Shown in pieces: positions 8,483 to 17,940 of a DNA stretch of 53,340 bases. Below the pieces are notes generated by a model, which was not told where the DNA came from, searched no databases, and was given only the letters and a program-made list of their open reading frames with translations. Location of the stretch: the NCBI RefSeq assembly GCF_001592265.1, contig NZ_BCWP01000026.1, forward strand, positions 1-53,340, read 5' to 3'. A program made the position numbers and the translations under genes. The first letter of the stretch is position 1, and each line of letters begins with the position of its first letter. The stretch is from Curvibacter delicatus NBRC 14919 (lineage in GTDB: Bacteria; Pseudomonadota; Gammaproteobacteria; Burkholderiales; Burkholderiaceae_C).

Positions 8483-9223
8483 TTACTCCACGCTCAGCAG
8501 CCGCTCGCCGGCCCAGTGGGCGGTGTGCCACAAGGCCAGATCGGCAAACCGGGTCTCGCCCAGGTCCGGCAGCACGTGCAGCGCACGGCTGAAATCATGG
8601 TGCTGCGTGTACTGGGTGGGTGTGATGACAGTGGCCAGGCCAGCCAGTGTGGCCGCCTTCAAGCCGTTGCCCGAATCCTCGAAGGCCAGGCAATCACTGG
8701 CATCGAGCTTCAGCGCTTCCAGCATCTGCAGATAGACCTGCGGATGCGGCTTCTTGATGGGTGCACTTGACGCATCGCCAATGGCCGAGAAGTTGTGGCG
8801 CCAGGCCGGCCCCATGGCCTGGCGCAGCAGAGCCGAAATATTGACCGGCGAGGTGGTGGTGGCAATCGCCAGTTGCAGACCCTGCTCCAGCGCTTCGTCG
8901 ATCAACGCCAGCACGCCGGGGCGCAAGGCCACTTCCCCGCTGGCAATGGCCGCCTCGTAGTGGGCGGTCTTGAGTTCATGGATGCGGGCAATCGTCTCTT
9001 GCACCGCTTCGCCACGGAGCGCCTTGACGCCCGGATTGACCTGCTTCCAGTAGTGCAGGATGCGCTCTTTCCCACCGGAGATCTCGAGCAGCTCGGTGTA
9101 GAGCGCCTCATCCCAATGCCAGCCCAGCCCCAGCTCTGCAAAGGCATGGTTGAACGCCGCACAGTGGGCGCTCTCCGTATCGGCAAGGGTGCCATCCACA
9201 TCAAAAATCAGGGCGCGCAACAT
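8483..9223 (-). CDS. cbbY: CbbY, HAD family sugar-bisphosphate phosphatase
   Basis: A 246-residue HAD phosphatase with the nucleophile motif [12 protein letters not shown] near the N-terminus, a helical cap domain and a KKPHPQVY lysine motif. CbbY of Rhodobacter removes xylulose-1,5-bisphosphate, a dead-end RuBisCO inhibitor; the same role is inferred here. The start at 9223 has a GAGGAG site 8 bases upstream, so the longer frame to 9322 is rejected. It is the first gene of the minus-strand cbb operon, divergent from cbbR. Confidence 0.9.
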   Translation of the reverse strand: MLRALIFDVDGTLADTESAHCAAFNHAFAELGLGWHWDEALYTELLEISGGKERILHYWKQVNPGVKALRGEAVQETIARIHELKTAHYEAAIASGEVALRPGVLALIDEALEQGLQLAIATTTSPVNISALLRQAMGPAWRHNFSAIGDASSAPIKKPHPQVYLQMLEALKLDASDCLAFEDSGNGLKAATLAGLATVITPTQYTQHHDFSRALHVLPDLGETRFADLALWHTAHWAGERLLSVE

Positions 9224-9371
9224 AAGCGACTCCTCACAAGGGAATGTACTGAGAGCATCACCATCCATCCGACAGATGCATGATGGCCAGTTCAATGTAT
9301 TCCCCTTGATACATAATCTCAAATCACATTTGTTAAATTAATCATCAGTCTTATCTGATTCGACCAACCTC
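9224..9371. promoter_or_regulatory. divergent cbbY/cbbR control region
   Basis: This 148-base AT-richer gap separates the divergent cbbYFPZ operon and cbbR. Near the cbbR start it contains an inverted repeat ATCAG-N6-CTGAT (about 9346-9361) and several T-N11-A type arrangements, as expected for a LysR-type regulator binding beside its own gene. No start site can be fixed from sequence alone. Confidence 0.5.
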
Positions 9372-10283
9372 ATGCGCAATTACACCCTCAAGCAATTGCA
9401 GACCTTTATCGAGGTGGCACGCGAAAAATCGGTCTCCAAGGCCGCCGAACGCCTGTTTGTCACACAGCCGGCCGTCTCGATGCAGATTCGCCAATTGGAG
9501 GAGGCTTTCGGCCTGTCGTTGATCGAGCCCGTCGGACGCAACATCCAGCTCACCCACGCCGGCCACGAATTCCTGTCGCATGCCATTGCGGCTGTCTCGC
9601 GGCTCAAGGACCTGGAAGCCAGCATGGCCGAGCATGTTGGCATGAAAAAAGGCCGCATCGACCTGGCCGTGGTCAGCACCGCCAAGTACTTCGTGCCCAT
9701 GCTGCTGGTGCGTTTCGCCCAGTTGCTGCCGGGCATCGAGGTCAAACTGCGCATCGACAACCGGGAAAACATCCTGGGCATGCTGTCGCGCAGTGAAATC
9801 GACCTGGTCATCATGGGCCGTGCGCCCAACACGCTCGATTGTGAAGCCACCCCCTTTGCCACCAACCCGCTGGGCATCGTCTGCGCCCCCGACCATCCGC
9901 TGGCGCGCCGCAAGCGGCTCTCCATCGACACCATCAAGGACTATGGATTCGTGGTGCGCGAGCAAGGCTCGGGCACGCGTGCTGCCATGGAGCGGCTCTT
10001 TGCCCAGCATGACCTGCCGCTCAAGGTCGTGATGGAAATGCCCAGCAACGAGACTATCAAGCAGGCGGTGATGGCCGGGATGGGCCTGAGTTTCCTGTCG
10101 CTGCGTACTGTGCGTCACGAACTGGCCGGCGGCCATATTGCACTGGTGGACATCGGCGGCATGCCCATCATGGGCAAGTGGTACGTCACCCATCTGACGC
10201 AGAAAAAGCTCTCACCGGCAGCCAGATCCTTCAAGGAATTCCTGATCGAGCAAGGCGGTCCCTTGATCGACTCCTGGGCCTGA
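9372..10283 (+). CDS. cbbR: CbbR, LysR family activator of CO2 fixation genes
   Basis: A 303-residue LysR regulator. Residues 1-60 form the winged helix (TLKQLQTFIEVAREKSVSKA, then QPAVSMQIRQLEEAFG), followed by a two-lobed effector domain (for example DLVIMGRAP). CbbR proteins sense metabolites such as RuBP or NADPH and activate cbb operons. The gene is divergent from cbbYFPZ and directly upstream of cbbM, so it probably controls both. Confidence 0.92.
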   Translation: MRNYTLKQLQTFIEVAREKSVSKAAERLFVTQPAVSMQIRQLEEAFGLSLIEPVGRNIQLTHAGHEFLSHAIAAVSRLKDLEASMAEHVGMKKGRIDLAVVSTAKYFVPMLLVRFAQLLPGIEVKLRIDNRENILGMLSRSEIDLVIMGRAPNTLDCEATPFATNPLGIVCAPDHPLARRKRLSIDTIKDYGFVVREQGSGTRAAMERLFAQHDLPLKVVMEMPSNETIKQAVMAGMGLSFLSLRTVRHELAGGHIALVDIGGMPIMGKWYVTHLTQKKLSPAARSFKEFLIEQGGPLIDSWA

Positions 10284-10433
10284 GCCTTATGCATAAGTAG
10301 ATTCTGATTTTTTACGGCCGTAAAAATGAATATTACTTATGCCTCCATCTTTCTATAGTCAGCCCCATGACCCGATGGACTGCCCGCCATGGCACCCGCT
10401 GGCGGGCAACACAGCTGCACAGGAGAACCCGAG
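10284..10433 (+). promoter_or_regulatory. cbbM promoter region with palindromes
   Basis: Between cbbR and cbbM lie the perfect palindromes CTTATGCATAAG (10286-10297) and TTTTTACGG/CCGTAAAAA (10309-10326). A further half-site CTTATGC lies at 10336-10342, and the -10-like TATAGT follows near 10354. The repeated TTATGC/GCATAA half-sites are candidates for CbbR binding. An AGGAG site precedes the cbbM ATG. Confidence 0.6.
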
Positions 10434-11813
10434 ATGGACCAGTCCAAGCGCTACGCCGACCTCAGCCTCAAGGAAGCCGAACTCATCCAGGGTGGCCAGC
10501 ACATTCTTGCGGCCTACAAGATGAAACCCAAATCGGGCCACGGTTATCTGGAAGCCGCAGCCCACTTTGCGGCTGAATCATCGACCGGGACCAACGTCGA
10601 GGTCAGCACCACCGATGACTTCACACGCGGCGTCGATGCGCTGGTCTACCTGATTGACGAGGCGCGCGAGGAAATGCGCATCGCCTATCCACTCGACCTG
10701 TTCGACCGCAACATCACCGACGGTCGCATGATGATCGTGTCCTTCCTGACGCTGGCCATCGGCAACAACCAGGGCATGGGCGACATCGAATACGCCAAGA
10801 TGTACGACTTCCATGTTCCGCGGCGCGCCATCGAGCTGTTCGACGGCCCCGCCAAGGACATCAGCGACCTGTGGCGTCTGCTGGGTCGCCCGGTTAAGGA
10901 CGGCGGCTACATTGCCGGCACCATCATCAAACCCAAGCTCGGCTTGCGCCCCGAGCCGTTCGCGCAGGCGGCGTATGAGTTCTGGCTCGGCGGCGACTTC
11001 ATCAAGAACGACGAGCCGCAAGGCAACCAGGTCTTCGCGCCGATGAAGAAGGTCATGCCCTTGCTGTACGACGCCATGAAGCGCGCCATGGATGAAACGG
11101 GTGAAGCCAAGATCTTCTCCGCCAACATCACGGCCGATGACCATTTCGAGATGATCGCGCGCGGAGAGTACATCCTGGAGACCTTCGGCCCCGACGCCGA
11201 CAAGATCGCCTTCCTGGTTGACGGCTACGTCGGCGGCCCAGGCATGGTCACCACCGCACGCCGCTGCTTTGCCAACCAGTACCTGCACTACCACCGCGCC
11301 GGCCACGGTGCCGTGACCTCGCCACAGTCCAAGCGCGGCTACACCGCCTATGTGCTGGCCAAGATGAGCCGCCTGCAGGGTGCTTCGGGCATCCACGTCG
11401 GCACCATGGGCTACGGCAAGATGGAGGGGGAGAAGGATGACCGCGCCATCGCCTACATCATTGAGCGCGACAGCTACACCGGCCCGGCCTACCATCAGGA
11501 GTGGTACGGCATGAAGCCCACCACGCCCATCATCTCGGGCGGCATGAATGCGCTGCGCCTGCCGGGCTTCTTCGAGAACCTGGGCCACGGCAACGTGCTC
11601 AACACCGCCGGTGGCGGCGCCTATGGCCATATGGACTCGCCTGCGGCCGGTGCCCGCTCGCTGCGCCAGGCCTACGAATGCTGGAAAAGCGGCGCGGATC
11701 CGATCGCCTACGCCCGCGAGCACCATGAATTCGCGCGTGCCTTCGAATCCTTCCCCGGCGACGCCGACAAGCTCTACCCTGGCTGGCGTGAACGGCTCGG
11801 TATTCGCCAGTAA
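10434..11813 (+). CDS. cbbM: form II RuBisCO
   Basis: This 459-residue enzyme fixes CO2 onto ribulose-1,5-bisphosphate. It is form II: the signature [14 protein letters not shown] is present, with catalytic Lys166 (TIIKPK) and the carbamylated Lys191 at the same numbers as in the Rhodospirillum rubrum enzyme, and GYGKMEGE in loop 6. Form II enzymes have poor CO2/O2 specificity and suit low-oxygen, high-CO2 conditions. The ATG at 10434 follows AGGAGAACCCGAG. No cbbQ/cbbO activase genes follow; the next gene is a convergent FNR-type regulator. Confidence 0.96.
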   Translation: MDQSKRYADLSLKEAELIQGGQHILAAYKMKPKSGHGYLEAAAHFAAESSTGTNVEVSTTDDFTRGVDALVYLIDEAREEMRIAYPLDLFDRNITDGRMMIVSFLTLAIGNNQGMGDIEYAKMYDFHVPRRAIELFDGPAKDISDLWRLLGRPVKDGGYIAGTIIKPKLGLRPEPFAQAAYEFWLGGDFIKNDEPQGNQVFAPMKKVMPLLYDAMKRAMDETGEAKIFSANITADDHFEMIARGEYILETFGPDADKIAFLVDGYVGGPGMVTTARRCFANQYLHYHRAGHGAVTSPQSKRGYTAYVLAKMSRLQGASGIHVGTMGYGKMEGEKDDRAIAYIIERDSYTGPAYHQEWYGMKPTTPIISGGMNALRLPGFFENLGHGNVLNTAGGGAYGHMDSPAAGARSLRQAYECWKSGADPIAYAREHHEFARAFESFPGDADKLYPGWRERLGIRQ

Positions 11814-11865
11814 GCCCTCCCGGCACGTTCATTGGCATCAAGGTTTGCGGACAGCCCGCGACGCG

Positions 11866-12573
11866 TCAGGCCGCTTCCTGCAACCGCTCGGGTTCGCGCA
11901 GATGGTAGATGCGGCCGAGTTTGTCCAGGGGTTCGATCACTTCCTCGCGTACCAGACGGCTGACTTCGCGGCTCACAGTCTCGAGCTGAAGGTCGAGCAT
12001 GGCCCCCATGTCATCACGCGCAAACAGCGTGACGGTGCGCCCGTCGGCCGGGCTGCGCATCTTCAGAATGAAATTCGAAACCCGTTGCCGCGCAGTACCG
12101 AAATTGAGATCGGCCAACCAGTCATCCGCATCCTTCAATGCCTGCTGCCACTTCTGCATCAGTCGCAGGTGCAGGCGCGGGCTGCTGGCGCCCAGGGTAT
12201 GGATCACTTCCAGCGGAATGCGGCACACTGAAACGTCGGTCAGCGCCACGGCTTCGCTGTCGTATTGGGAGCCGCCCAGTGCCTCCAGGCCGGCGACATC
12301 CCCGGGACGCAACACACGCACAATGCGCTGGCGACCATCGGCCGTCACGCGCACCAGCTTGATCATGCCGGTGCGCAAGGTGAAGATGCCGGCGGCGCGG
12401 TTACCTTCGGCATAGAGGGTCGCCCCCTGACGGAATTCCAGGTCGTCGATCGGCGCGTGGATCATGCCGAAATCCTGCTCGTTGAGGTCGGCGAACAGCA
12501 CCATGTCACGGATGCCGCAATTGCGGCAATCCGAGGTGCCGCGCCAGGCGGAGTCTGTCTTGATCGGAATCAT
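11866..12573 (-). CDS. FNR/CRP family transcriptional regulator
   Basis: This 235-residue protein has a cyclic-nucleotide-like sensor domain (about 25-150) and a helix-turn-helix. Its recognition helix LQLETVSREVSRL carries the E-x-x-S-R pattern of FNR, predicting TTGAT-type sites. Cys16 and Cys19 (DCRNC) and central Cys117 match three of the four FNR iron-sulfur ligands; the third N-terminal Cys is absent. It may be an oxygen sensor of the FNR/FnrL type with an unusual ligand set. The ATG at 12573 fits the family; the frame continues upstream to 12660. Confidence 0.85.
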   Translation of the reverse strand: MIPIKTDSAWRGTSDCRNCGIRDMVLFADLNEQDFGMIHAPIDDLEFRQGATLYAEGNRAAGIFTLRTGMIKLVRVTADGRQRIVRVLRPGDVAGLEALGGSQYDSEAVALTDVSVCRIPLEVIHTLGASSPRLHLRLMQKWQQALKDADDWLADLNFGTARQRVSNFILKMRSPADGRTVTLFARDDMGAMLDLQLETVSREVSRLVREEVIEPLDKLGRIYHLREPERLQEAA

Positions 12574-12735
12574 GTTGGCTCGAAACGGAACGCGTCTGGC
12601 GTCATACCCCCAAGTGTATAGTGAGCCGTTCAACGCCGTGCGGCGCTCGGTCTTTACCACTCATCATCCTTCCGGCAAACCCGCTTCCCGGTTCCAACCC
12701 ATCACGCCTGCCGCGCAAACGCTAATATCGGTGCC

Positions 12736-13305
12736 ATGAATCCTCAGCGCAGACTCCTGCTCGCCACCGCCACACAACTCTCAGCTGCGGCCACCCTGTT
12801 CCAGGCCGGCACCGCACTGGCCCAGGCTGGCGGCGCCTCTCTCCCGTCCAGTGCGGCCACGGAAGCCAAAGCGCCCCCTCTGCCAGCACCGGGCACCCTG
12901 CTGCCTCTGCCCGAGGTCCCGCTGCTGGACGGCACCGTCTTTCGCCCAGACCAGGCCGAAGGCCAGGTGCTGGTGATCTACTGGTGGGCCAGCACCTGCC
13001 CGTTTTGCGCCCAGCAAAGTCCTGAAATACAGAAACTCTGGCTCAGCCAGCGCGACAAAGGCCCTCGCCGTCTGCAACTGCTGACGCTGTCGATCGACCG
13101 CACGCGCGAGGAGGCACTGGCTTATCTGCAGAAAAAGGGCTATACCTTCCCGACCGGCTTCGTGACACCGGCCATCCAGCGCGTGCTACCGAAACCCAAA
13201 GGCCTGCCCATCACCCTGGTGCGCGGCCGCGATGGCAAACTGCTGCAGTCTGAAAAGGGACAGATGTTCCCGGAAGACGTGGAACTTCTGACACGCTGGG
13301 TATAA
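12736..13305 (+). CDS. TlpA-like periplasmic thioredoxin-fold protein
   Basis: A 189-residue protein with an N-terminal export signal (RR near the start and an A-x-A site at about residue 29, possibly Tat) and a thioredoxin fold of the TlpA/ResA/AhpC-TSA group. The redox motif is CPFC in the context WWASTCPFCAQQSP. Such proteins reduce disulfides in the periplasm, for example during cytochrome c maturation. It stands alone, divergent from the FNR-type regulator; its substrate cannot be told from sequence. Confidence 0.8.
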   Translation: MNPQRRLLLATATQLSAAATLFQAGTALAQAGGASLPSSAATEAKAPPLPAPGTLLPLPEVPLLDGTVFRPDQAEGQVLVIYWWASTCPFCAQQSPEIQKLWLSQRDKGPRRLQLLTLSIDRTREEALAYLQKKGYTFPTGFVTPAIQRVLPKPKGLPITLVRGRDGKLLQSEKGQMFPEDVELLTRWV

Positions 13306-13330
13306 GAACAAACGCCGAAGAGGAGACTGT

Positions 13331-14239
13331 ATGGGTGCTTCACTGGACGGCAAGCTTGTCGTCGCCATTTCATCGCGCGCCCTGTTCGACTTCGAGGAAG
13401 AGAACAAGGTGTTCGAACAGGGCAACGGTCCCCACAAGGACCGTGCCTACATGAAACTGCAGCTCGACAAACTGGAAGAACCCGCCAAGCCAGGCGTGGC
13501 TTTTTCCATGGTGCGCAAGCTGCTGGCCTTCAACGACGCCAGCACGCAGCGCGTGGAAGTGGTCATCCTCTCGCGCAACGACCCGGTCTCGGGCATGCGC
13601 GTCTTTCGCTCGGCCCAGCATTACGGCCTGCCGATCGAGCGCGGCAGCTTCACGCGCGGCCAGTCCCCCTGGCGCTACCTCAAGCCGCTGCACGCCAACC
13701 TGTTCCTCTCCACCCACCTGAGCGATGTGCGCGCCGCACTCGATGCCGGCGTACCGGCGGCACAGGTCTACCCGCAATCCGCGCTCGCCAGCGACGCGCA
13801 TCCGCACGAAGTTCGGATTGCCTTCGACGGCGATGCGGTGCTCTTCAGTGATGAGGCCGAGCGCGTATTCCAGGCCCAGGGGCTGAGCGCCTTCCAGAAG
13901 CATGAACGCGACAAGGCGCTGCAGCCGCTGTCGGCCGGCCCCTTCAAGCCCCTGCTGGCCGCGCTGCACCGGCTGCAACAGGAAGGCACGCCCAACATGC
14001 GCATCCGCACTGCCCTGGTCACCGCGCGCAGCGCACCGGCACACGAGCGCGCCATCCGCACGCTGATGGAATGGAACATCGAGATCGATGAAGCCATGTT
14101 CCTCGGCGGCCTGCCCAAGGGCGAATTCCTGCGCGAGTTCGAACCCGACTTCTTCTTTGACGACCAGACTGGCCACATCGAGTCTGCGTCGCAACATGTG
14201 CCTTCAGGCCACGTCGCCAGTGGCGTCGCCAACGCCTGA
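13331..14239 (+). CDS. 5'-nucleotidase (PF06189-like)
   Basis: This 302-residue protein matches the bacterial/eukaryotic cytosolic 5'-nucleotidase family by its start (KLVVAISSRALFDFEEENKVF), a central FDGDAVLFSDEAE motif with HAD-type aspartates, and FFFDDQTGHI near the C-terminus. It would release nucleosides from 5'-nucleotides. It starts 25 bases after the thioredoxin gene, and the ABC transporter gene follows after 18 bases, so the three may be co-transcribed. Confidence 0.8.
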   Translation: MGASLDGKLVVAISSRALFDFEEENKVFEQGNGPHKDRAYMKLQLDKLEEPAKPGVAFSMVRKLLAFNDASTQRVEVVILSRNDPVSGMRVFRSAQHYGLPIERGSFTRGQSPWRYLKPLHANLFLSTHLSDVRAALDAGVPAAQVYPQSALASDAHPHEVRIAFDGDAVLFSDEAERVFQAQGLSAFQKHERDKALQPLSAGPFKPLLAALHRLQQEGTPNMRIRTALVTARSAPAHERAIRTLMEWNIEIDEAMFLGGLPKGEFLREFEPDFFFDDQTGHIESASQHVPSGHVASGVANA

Positions 14240-14257
14240 CCCGCCCAAGAGATCATC

Positions 14258-16030
14258 ATGTCACTGACCAGCAAACTGGCCGACTTCAAAGCTTTCATCC
14301 GCAACGCCTGGGCCCTGGCCGTGCCCTACTTCCAGTCGGAAGAGAAATGGAAGGCACGCGGCCTGCTCGCCGCCATCATTGCGCTCAACCTCGGCTTCGT
14401 CTACACCCTGGTGCTGTTCAACGAGTGGAACCGCTTCTTCTACGACGCACTGCAGGATAAGAACTACCCGGTCTTCCTGGAACAACTGCTGCGCTACACG
14501 GTGCTGGCTTTCATCTACATCGTCATCGCGGTCTACCGTTTCTACCTGACCCAGCAGCTGGAAATGCGTTGGCGCGCCTGGATGACGCGCCACTATCTGC
14601 AACGCTGGCTGGACAACCAGGTCTATTACCACCTGGAGCTCACACGCTACGCTGCGCTGGCAGCCGACCAGTCGCCCGACAACCCGGACCAGCGCATCCA
14701 GGAAGACCTGAAGCTGTTCACCACCAGCACCGTCGGCTTGAGCATGGGCCTGCTCAACGCACTGGTCACGCTGCTGAGCTTTGTCGGCATCCTCTGGTCA
14801 CTCAGCGGTGCTTTCAGCTTTTCGTTCAACGGCACTGAATTCGTCATTCCCGGCTTCATGCTGTGGGTGGCAATCCTCTACTGCATTGCCGGCAGCGTGA
14901 TCACCCACTACGTCGGACGCCCCCTGATCTCGCTGAACTACCAGCAACAACGGCGCGAAGCCGATTTCCGCCACAACCTGGTCCGCGTGCGTGAATACAG
15001 CGAAGCCATTGCGCTGGATCGCGGCGAGAAGGTCGAGCTGAAACAGCTTGACCTGCGCTTCAGCCATGTACTGGCCAACTACCTGCAACTGATCGACGCG
15101 CAAAAGCGTCTGACCATGTTCACCGCCACCTTCGGCCAGGCCTCGACCGTGTTCCCCTTCATCGTGGCGGCACCGCGTTTTTTCAGCGGCGCCATCCAGC
15201 TCGGCACCATGATGCAGATCGCTTCTGCTTTCGGCCGCGTGCAGGATTCGCTCTCCTGGTTCATCGACAACTATGACAGTCTGGCCAGCTGGCGTGCCAC
15301 CACCGATCGCCTGACCCATTTCGAGGCGGCCATCCAGGTTGCCAACCAGAAAGCCGACCTGCAACTCCAACGCACCGGCGCCACGAACAGTTCAGGCGTG
15401 ACGGCCAGCGACCTGTCGCTCGACCTGCCCACCGGCAGCCGCCTGCTGGCGCATACGCAGCTGAATGCCCAGCCGGGCGACAGCGTGCTGCTCAGCGGCC
15501 CCTCCGGCAGCGGCAAGTCCACCCTGTTCCGCGCCCTGGCCGGCATCTGGCCGCTGGCCTCGGGCAAGGTGATGCTGCCGGAATCGAGCATGTTCATTCC
15601 GCAACACCCCTACTTTCCGAATGCACGTCTGCGCGATGCGCTGGCCTACCCGGAACCCGCCGAGAGCTACGACGAGGAAACCCTCAAGCAGGCCTTGCGT
15701 GATGCGCTGTTGCCACACCTGGTGGACCAGCTTGATGTGGTGGATGCCTGGGGCCAGAAACTCTCGGGCGGAGAGCAGCAGCGCCTGGCACTGGCACGTG
15801 TATTCCTCAAGAAACCGTCCTGGATCTTCGCCGACGAAGCCACCAGCGCGCTGGATGAAGAAGCAGAAAAAGCCTTGTACAAACGGCTGCTGGACCTTGT
15901 CAAAGAAGGGAAAGGCGCTCTCATTTCGATAGCACACCGGCACACGGTGGCGACCTACCACAGTCGCACCTGGCAACTGGAAAAGCGCATCGACGAGGAC
16001 GTGGCGCTGTTTCAGCTGAGACAGACATAA
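14258..16030 (+). CDS. SbmA/YddA-type ABC transporter (fused permease and ATPase)
   Basis: A 590-residue half-transporter. The N-terminal part (to about residue 370) has about five to six membrane segments of the SbmA/BacA/ABCD type. The C-terminal ATPase has Walker A GPSGSGKST, signature LSGGEQQ, Walker B WIFADEATSALDE and the H-loop SIAHRHT. It probably works as a homodimer in the inner membrane. Substrates of the YddA branch are poorly defined; peptides or vitamin-B12-like compounds are known for relatives. It ends before a convergent gene. Confidence 0.85.
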   Translation: MSLTSKLADFKAFIRNAWALAVPYFQSEEKWKARGLLAAIIALNLGFVYTLVLFNEWNRFFYDALQDKNYPVFLEQLLRYTVLAFIYIVIAVYRFYLTQQLEMRWRAWMTRHYLQRWLDNQVYYHLELTRYAALAADQSPDNPDQRIQEDLKLFTTSTVGLSMGLLNALVTLLSFVGILWSLSGAFSFSFNGTEFVIPGFMLWVAILYCIAGSVITHYVGRPLISLNYQQQRREADFRHNLVRVREYSEAIALDRGEKVELKQLDLRFSHVLANYLQLIDAQKRLTMFTATFGQASTVFPFIVAAPRFFSGAIQLGTMMQIASAFGRVQDSLSWFIDNYDSLASWRATTDRLTHFEAAIQVANQKADLQLQRTGATNSSGVTASDLSLDLPTGSRLLAHTQLNAQPGDSVLLSGPSGSGKSTLFRALAGIWPLASGKVMLPESSMFIPQHPYFPNARLRDALAYPEPAESYDEETLKQALRDALLPHLVDQLDVVDAWGQKLSGGEQQRLALARVFLKKPSWIFADEATSALDEEAEKALYKRLLDLVKEGKGALISIAHRHTVATYHSRTWQLEKRIDEDVALFQLRQT

Positions 16031-16039
16031 CTCCCCCAG

Positions 16040-16125
16040 GCTTCGCTCCCTTCGTTTGCTACGCCACCCCCCTCAAGAGGGGGCAACGCCAGTGGCCCGG
16101 CCAAGCCGGTTCCACGGCGTTCCGG
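16040..16125. repeat. GC-rich palindromic intergenic element, copy 2
   Basis: Between the convergent ABC transporter and queC genes lies a second C-rich/G-rich element with CCCCCTC (16068-16074) and GAGGGGG (16077-16083) as hairpin arms, near AGTGGCCCGGCC. It resembles the element at 7296-7376 and may serve as a bidirectional terminator. Confidence 0.55.
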
Positions 16126-16158
16126 GGTCTGATGCCTTCTATCGCCAGGGCTCTGGCG

Positions 16159-16863
16159 CTAATTCGGCACTTCGGCTTTGTAACGCTCCCAGCCGCGCGC
16201 GCGCAGTTCGCAGGCCGGGCAACTGCCGCAGCCATACCCCCAGGCATGGCGGTGCGCGCGGTCGCCCAGGTAGCAGGTGTGGGTGTGCTCGATGATCAAG
16301 TCCACCAACGCGGAACCGCCCAGCGATTCAGCCAGACGCCAGGTCTCGGCCTTGTCGATCCACATCAGCGGTGTTTCGATCAGGAAGCGTTTGTCCATGC
16401 CCAGCGACAGCGCCAGCTGCATCGCCTTCATGGTGTCGTCGCGGCAATCCGGATAGCCGGAAAAATCGGTCTCGCACACGCCGGTGACGATCACCTCCAG
16501 CCCGCGGCGGTAGGCCACCGCGGCGGCCAGCGTCAGGAACAGCAGGTTGCGGCCCGGCACAAACGTATTGGGCAGGCCACTGACCTCCATCTTGAAGGCG
16601 GTTTCGCGCGTCAGCGAGGTTTCGCTCACATGCCCAAGCACTTCCAGGTCGAGCAGGTGGTCCTCGCCCAGCTTGCCCGCCCATTGCGGAAACTGGCGGC
16701 GGATCTCGCTCAACACCTTGATGCGTGATTCGAGCTCAATGTGGTGGCGCTGGCGGTAATCGAAGGCAATGGTTTCGACGCGTTCATACGCCTTGAGGGC
16801 ATGCGCCAGGCACGTGGTGGAATCCTGTCCACCAGAAAACAAAACGAGGGCGGTCTTATGCAT
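16159..16863 (-). CDS. queC: QueC, 7-cyano-7-deazaguanine synthase
   Basis: QueC converts 7-carboxy-7-deazaguanine to preQ0 with ATP and ammonia, a step in queuosine tRNA modification. The PP-loop SGGQDS lies at residues 10-15, and the C-terminal zinc cysteines are in [10 protein letters not shown] plus an upstream TCYLG. Length (234) is normal. The start is the ATG at 16863; the TTG two codons earlier is not needed. No other queuosine gene is nearby. Confidence 0.95.
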   Translation of the reverse strand: MHKTALVLFSGGQDSTTCLAHALKAYERVETIAFDYRQRHHIELESRIKVLSEIRRQFPQWAGKLGEDHLLDLEVLGHVSETSLTRETAFKMEVSGLPNTFVPGRNLLFLTLAAAVAYRRGLEVIVTGVCETDFSGYPDCRDDTMKAMQLALSLGMDKRFLIETPLMWIDKAETWRLAESLGGSALVDLIIEHTHTCYLGDRAHRHAWGYGCGSCPACELRARGWERYKAEVPN

Positions 16864-16913
16864 ACCCAATGTTAGGGCATGTCGGCCTTGCCCTGACCGT
16901 CAGCCCCGGCAGC

Positions 16914-17441
16914 TCACTCCGCTTTTCCGGTCTTGTTGACCTTGCTGGGCGAGTAAGTCAGCACTTCCTTGGCCAGCACACCGGGTATCGCACTCGGACT
17001 CTGATTGCGGGTCTGCGCCATGTTCTGCAGATGATTGGCGTCCTGGTTCTTCGCCTGCTGGGCGGTATACCAAAGCTCGACCGCCTTGGCACTCATCATC
17101 CACAGCGTCTGCACGTGTTCGATGAGCATCTTGGAGATCGGCTCCTTGGGCTCTTCTTCCACCGCTTTCGGTTTGGCGGCAGCTTGGGTCCAGTCTTTGC
17201 TGCTGTTGTCGGCCTTGGAGCCACCTTGCAATGGATCGGAAGCACTTGGCCGTGTCAGCGATTCAGCCGATGCCTTGGCCAACACGTCCGGATTGATGTC
17301 ATTGACCACGCTGGCCGTTGCCTGCACCTCTATGGAGGGATTGACCGGTGCAACGGGTATCACCTTGGCTGCGGCAGGCACAGCCATCTCTGCGCCGGCT
17401 GGCCGCAGATTTGGAGTTCGCTCAACAGTAGGTAATTGCAT
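16914..17441 (-). CDS. hypothetical protein, low-complexity N-terminal half
   Basis: A 175-residue protein I do not recognise. The first 100 residues are rich in Pro, Ala, Val and Ser and look disordered. The C-terminal part (about 105-150, EPISKMLIEHVQTLWMMSAK and on) is a likely amphipathic helix. There is no signal peptide, membrane segment or known motif. It ends 50 bases before the queC start and is divergent from the XRE gene. Confidence 0.55.
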   Translation of the reverse strand: MQLPTVERTPNLRPAGAEMAVPAAAKVIPVAPVNPSIEVQATASVVNDINPDVLAKASAESLTRPSASDPLQGGSKADNSSKDWTQAAAKPKAVEEEPKEPISKMLIEHVQTLWMMSAKAVELWYTAQQAKNQDANHLQNMAQTRNQSPSAIPGVLAKEVLTYSPSKVNKTGKAE

Positions 17442-17624
17442 TTTGGTTCATCGCTTCCGCCAAACGGCGGAGGCTTTTATCCGGTTACGTATCAGTGTTA
17501 ACGGCAAATTTAGGGGGTTATTTAGGCCTTTTTTCTGTTTTTTGACAAATCCCTTCATCATCAACAGCCTTATTCAGGGCTATTGAACACAAAGCCATCA
17601 ACTTCAGCCAGAATTCAGACTGTT

Positions 17625-17909
17625 ATGAGTGCCGACATGACAAAGCAATTACAGGTCGATCTGGGTTTGCAAGTACGCGCCTTGCGACTGGTGCGCAACC
17701 AGTCGCAAAACGAACTGGCAAGCCAGGCCGGCGTGGCCTTGGGTGCGCTCAAACGGCTGGAGAATGGCAGTGGTGCGACCTTGCGCACCTTGGTCAGCGT
17801 GGCGCAAGCACTCGGCCGAAGTGAGTGGCTGCATGAGCTGCACACGACGACTGGCCCGGCCTCGCGTCTGCGCGCCGGCAAGCCCAAGCCACAGAAGACA
17901 CCCACCTAG
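17625..17909 (+). CDS. small XRE family helix-turn-helix protein
   Basis: A 94-residue DNA-binding protein of the Cro/C1-type HTH family: QVRALRLVRNQSQNELASQAGVALGALKRLENG carries both helices. It lacks an effector domain and has a basic Pro/Lys tail (RAGKPKPQKTPT). Starts at 17583 or 17637 are also possible in the same frame. It lies 31 bases before the purine permease and may regulate it, or may be the antitoxin-like half of a lost module; nothing in the sequence decides. Confidence 0.7.
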   Translation: MSADMTKQLQVDLGLQVRALRLVRNQSQNELASQAGVALGALKRLENGSGATLRTLVSVAQALGRSEWLHELHTTTGPASRLRAGKPKPQKTPT

Positions 17910-17940
17910 AATGAAACGCCCCACCTCCATGGAGAACCGC

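Noticed and set aside
17456-17475. CCGCC/GGCGG hairpin between the hypothetical gene and the XRE gene as a terminator
   Set aside because: It lies upstream of two divergent genes, where no transcript needs ending, and the following T-run is short. It may be a chance GC repeat.
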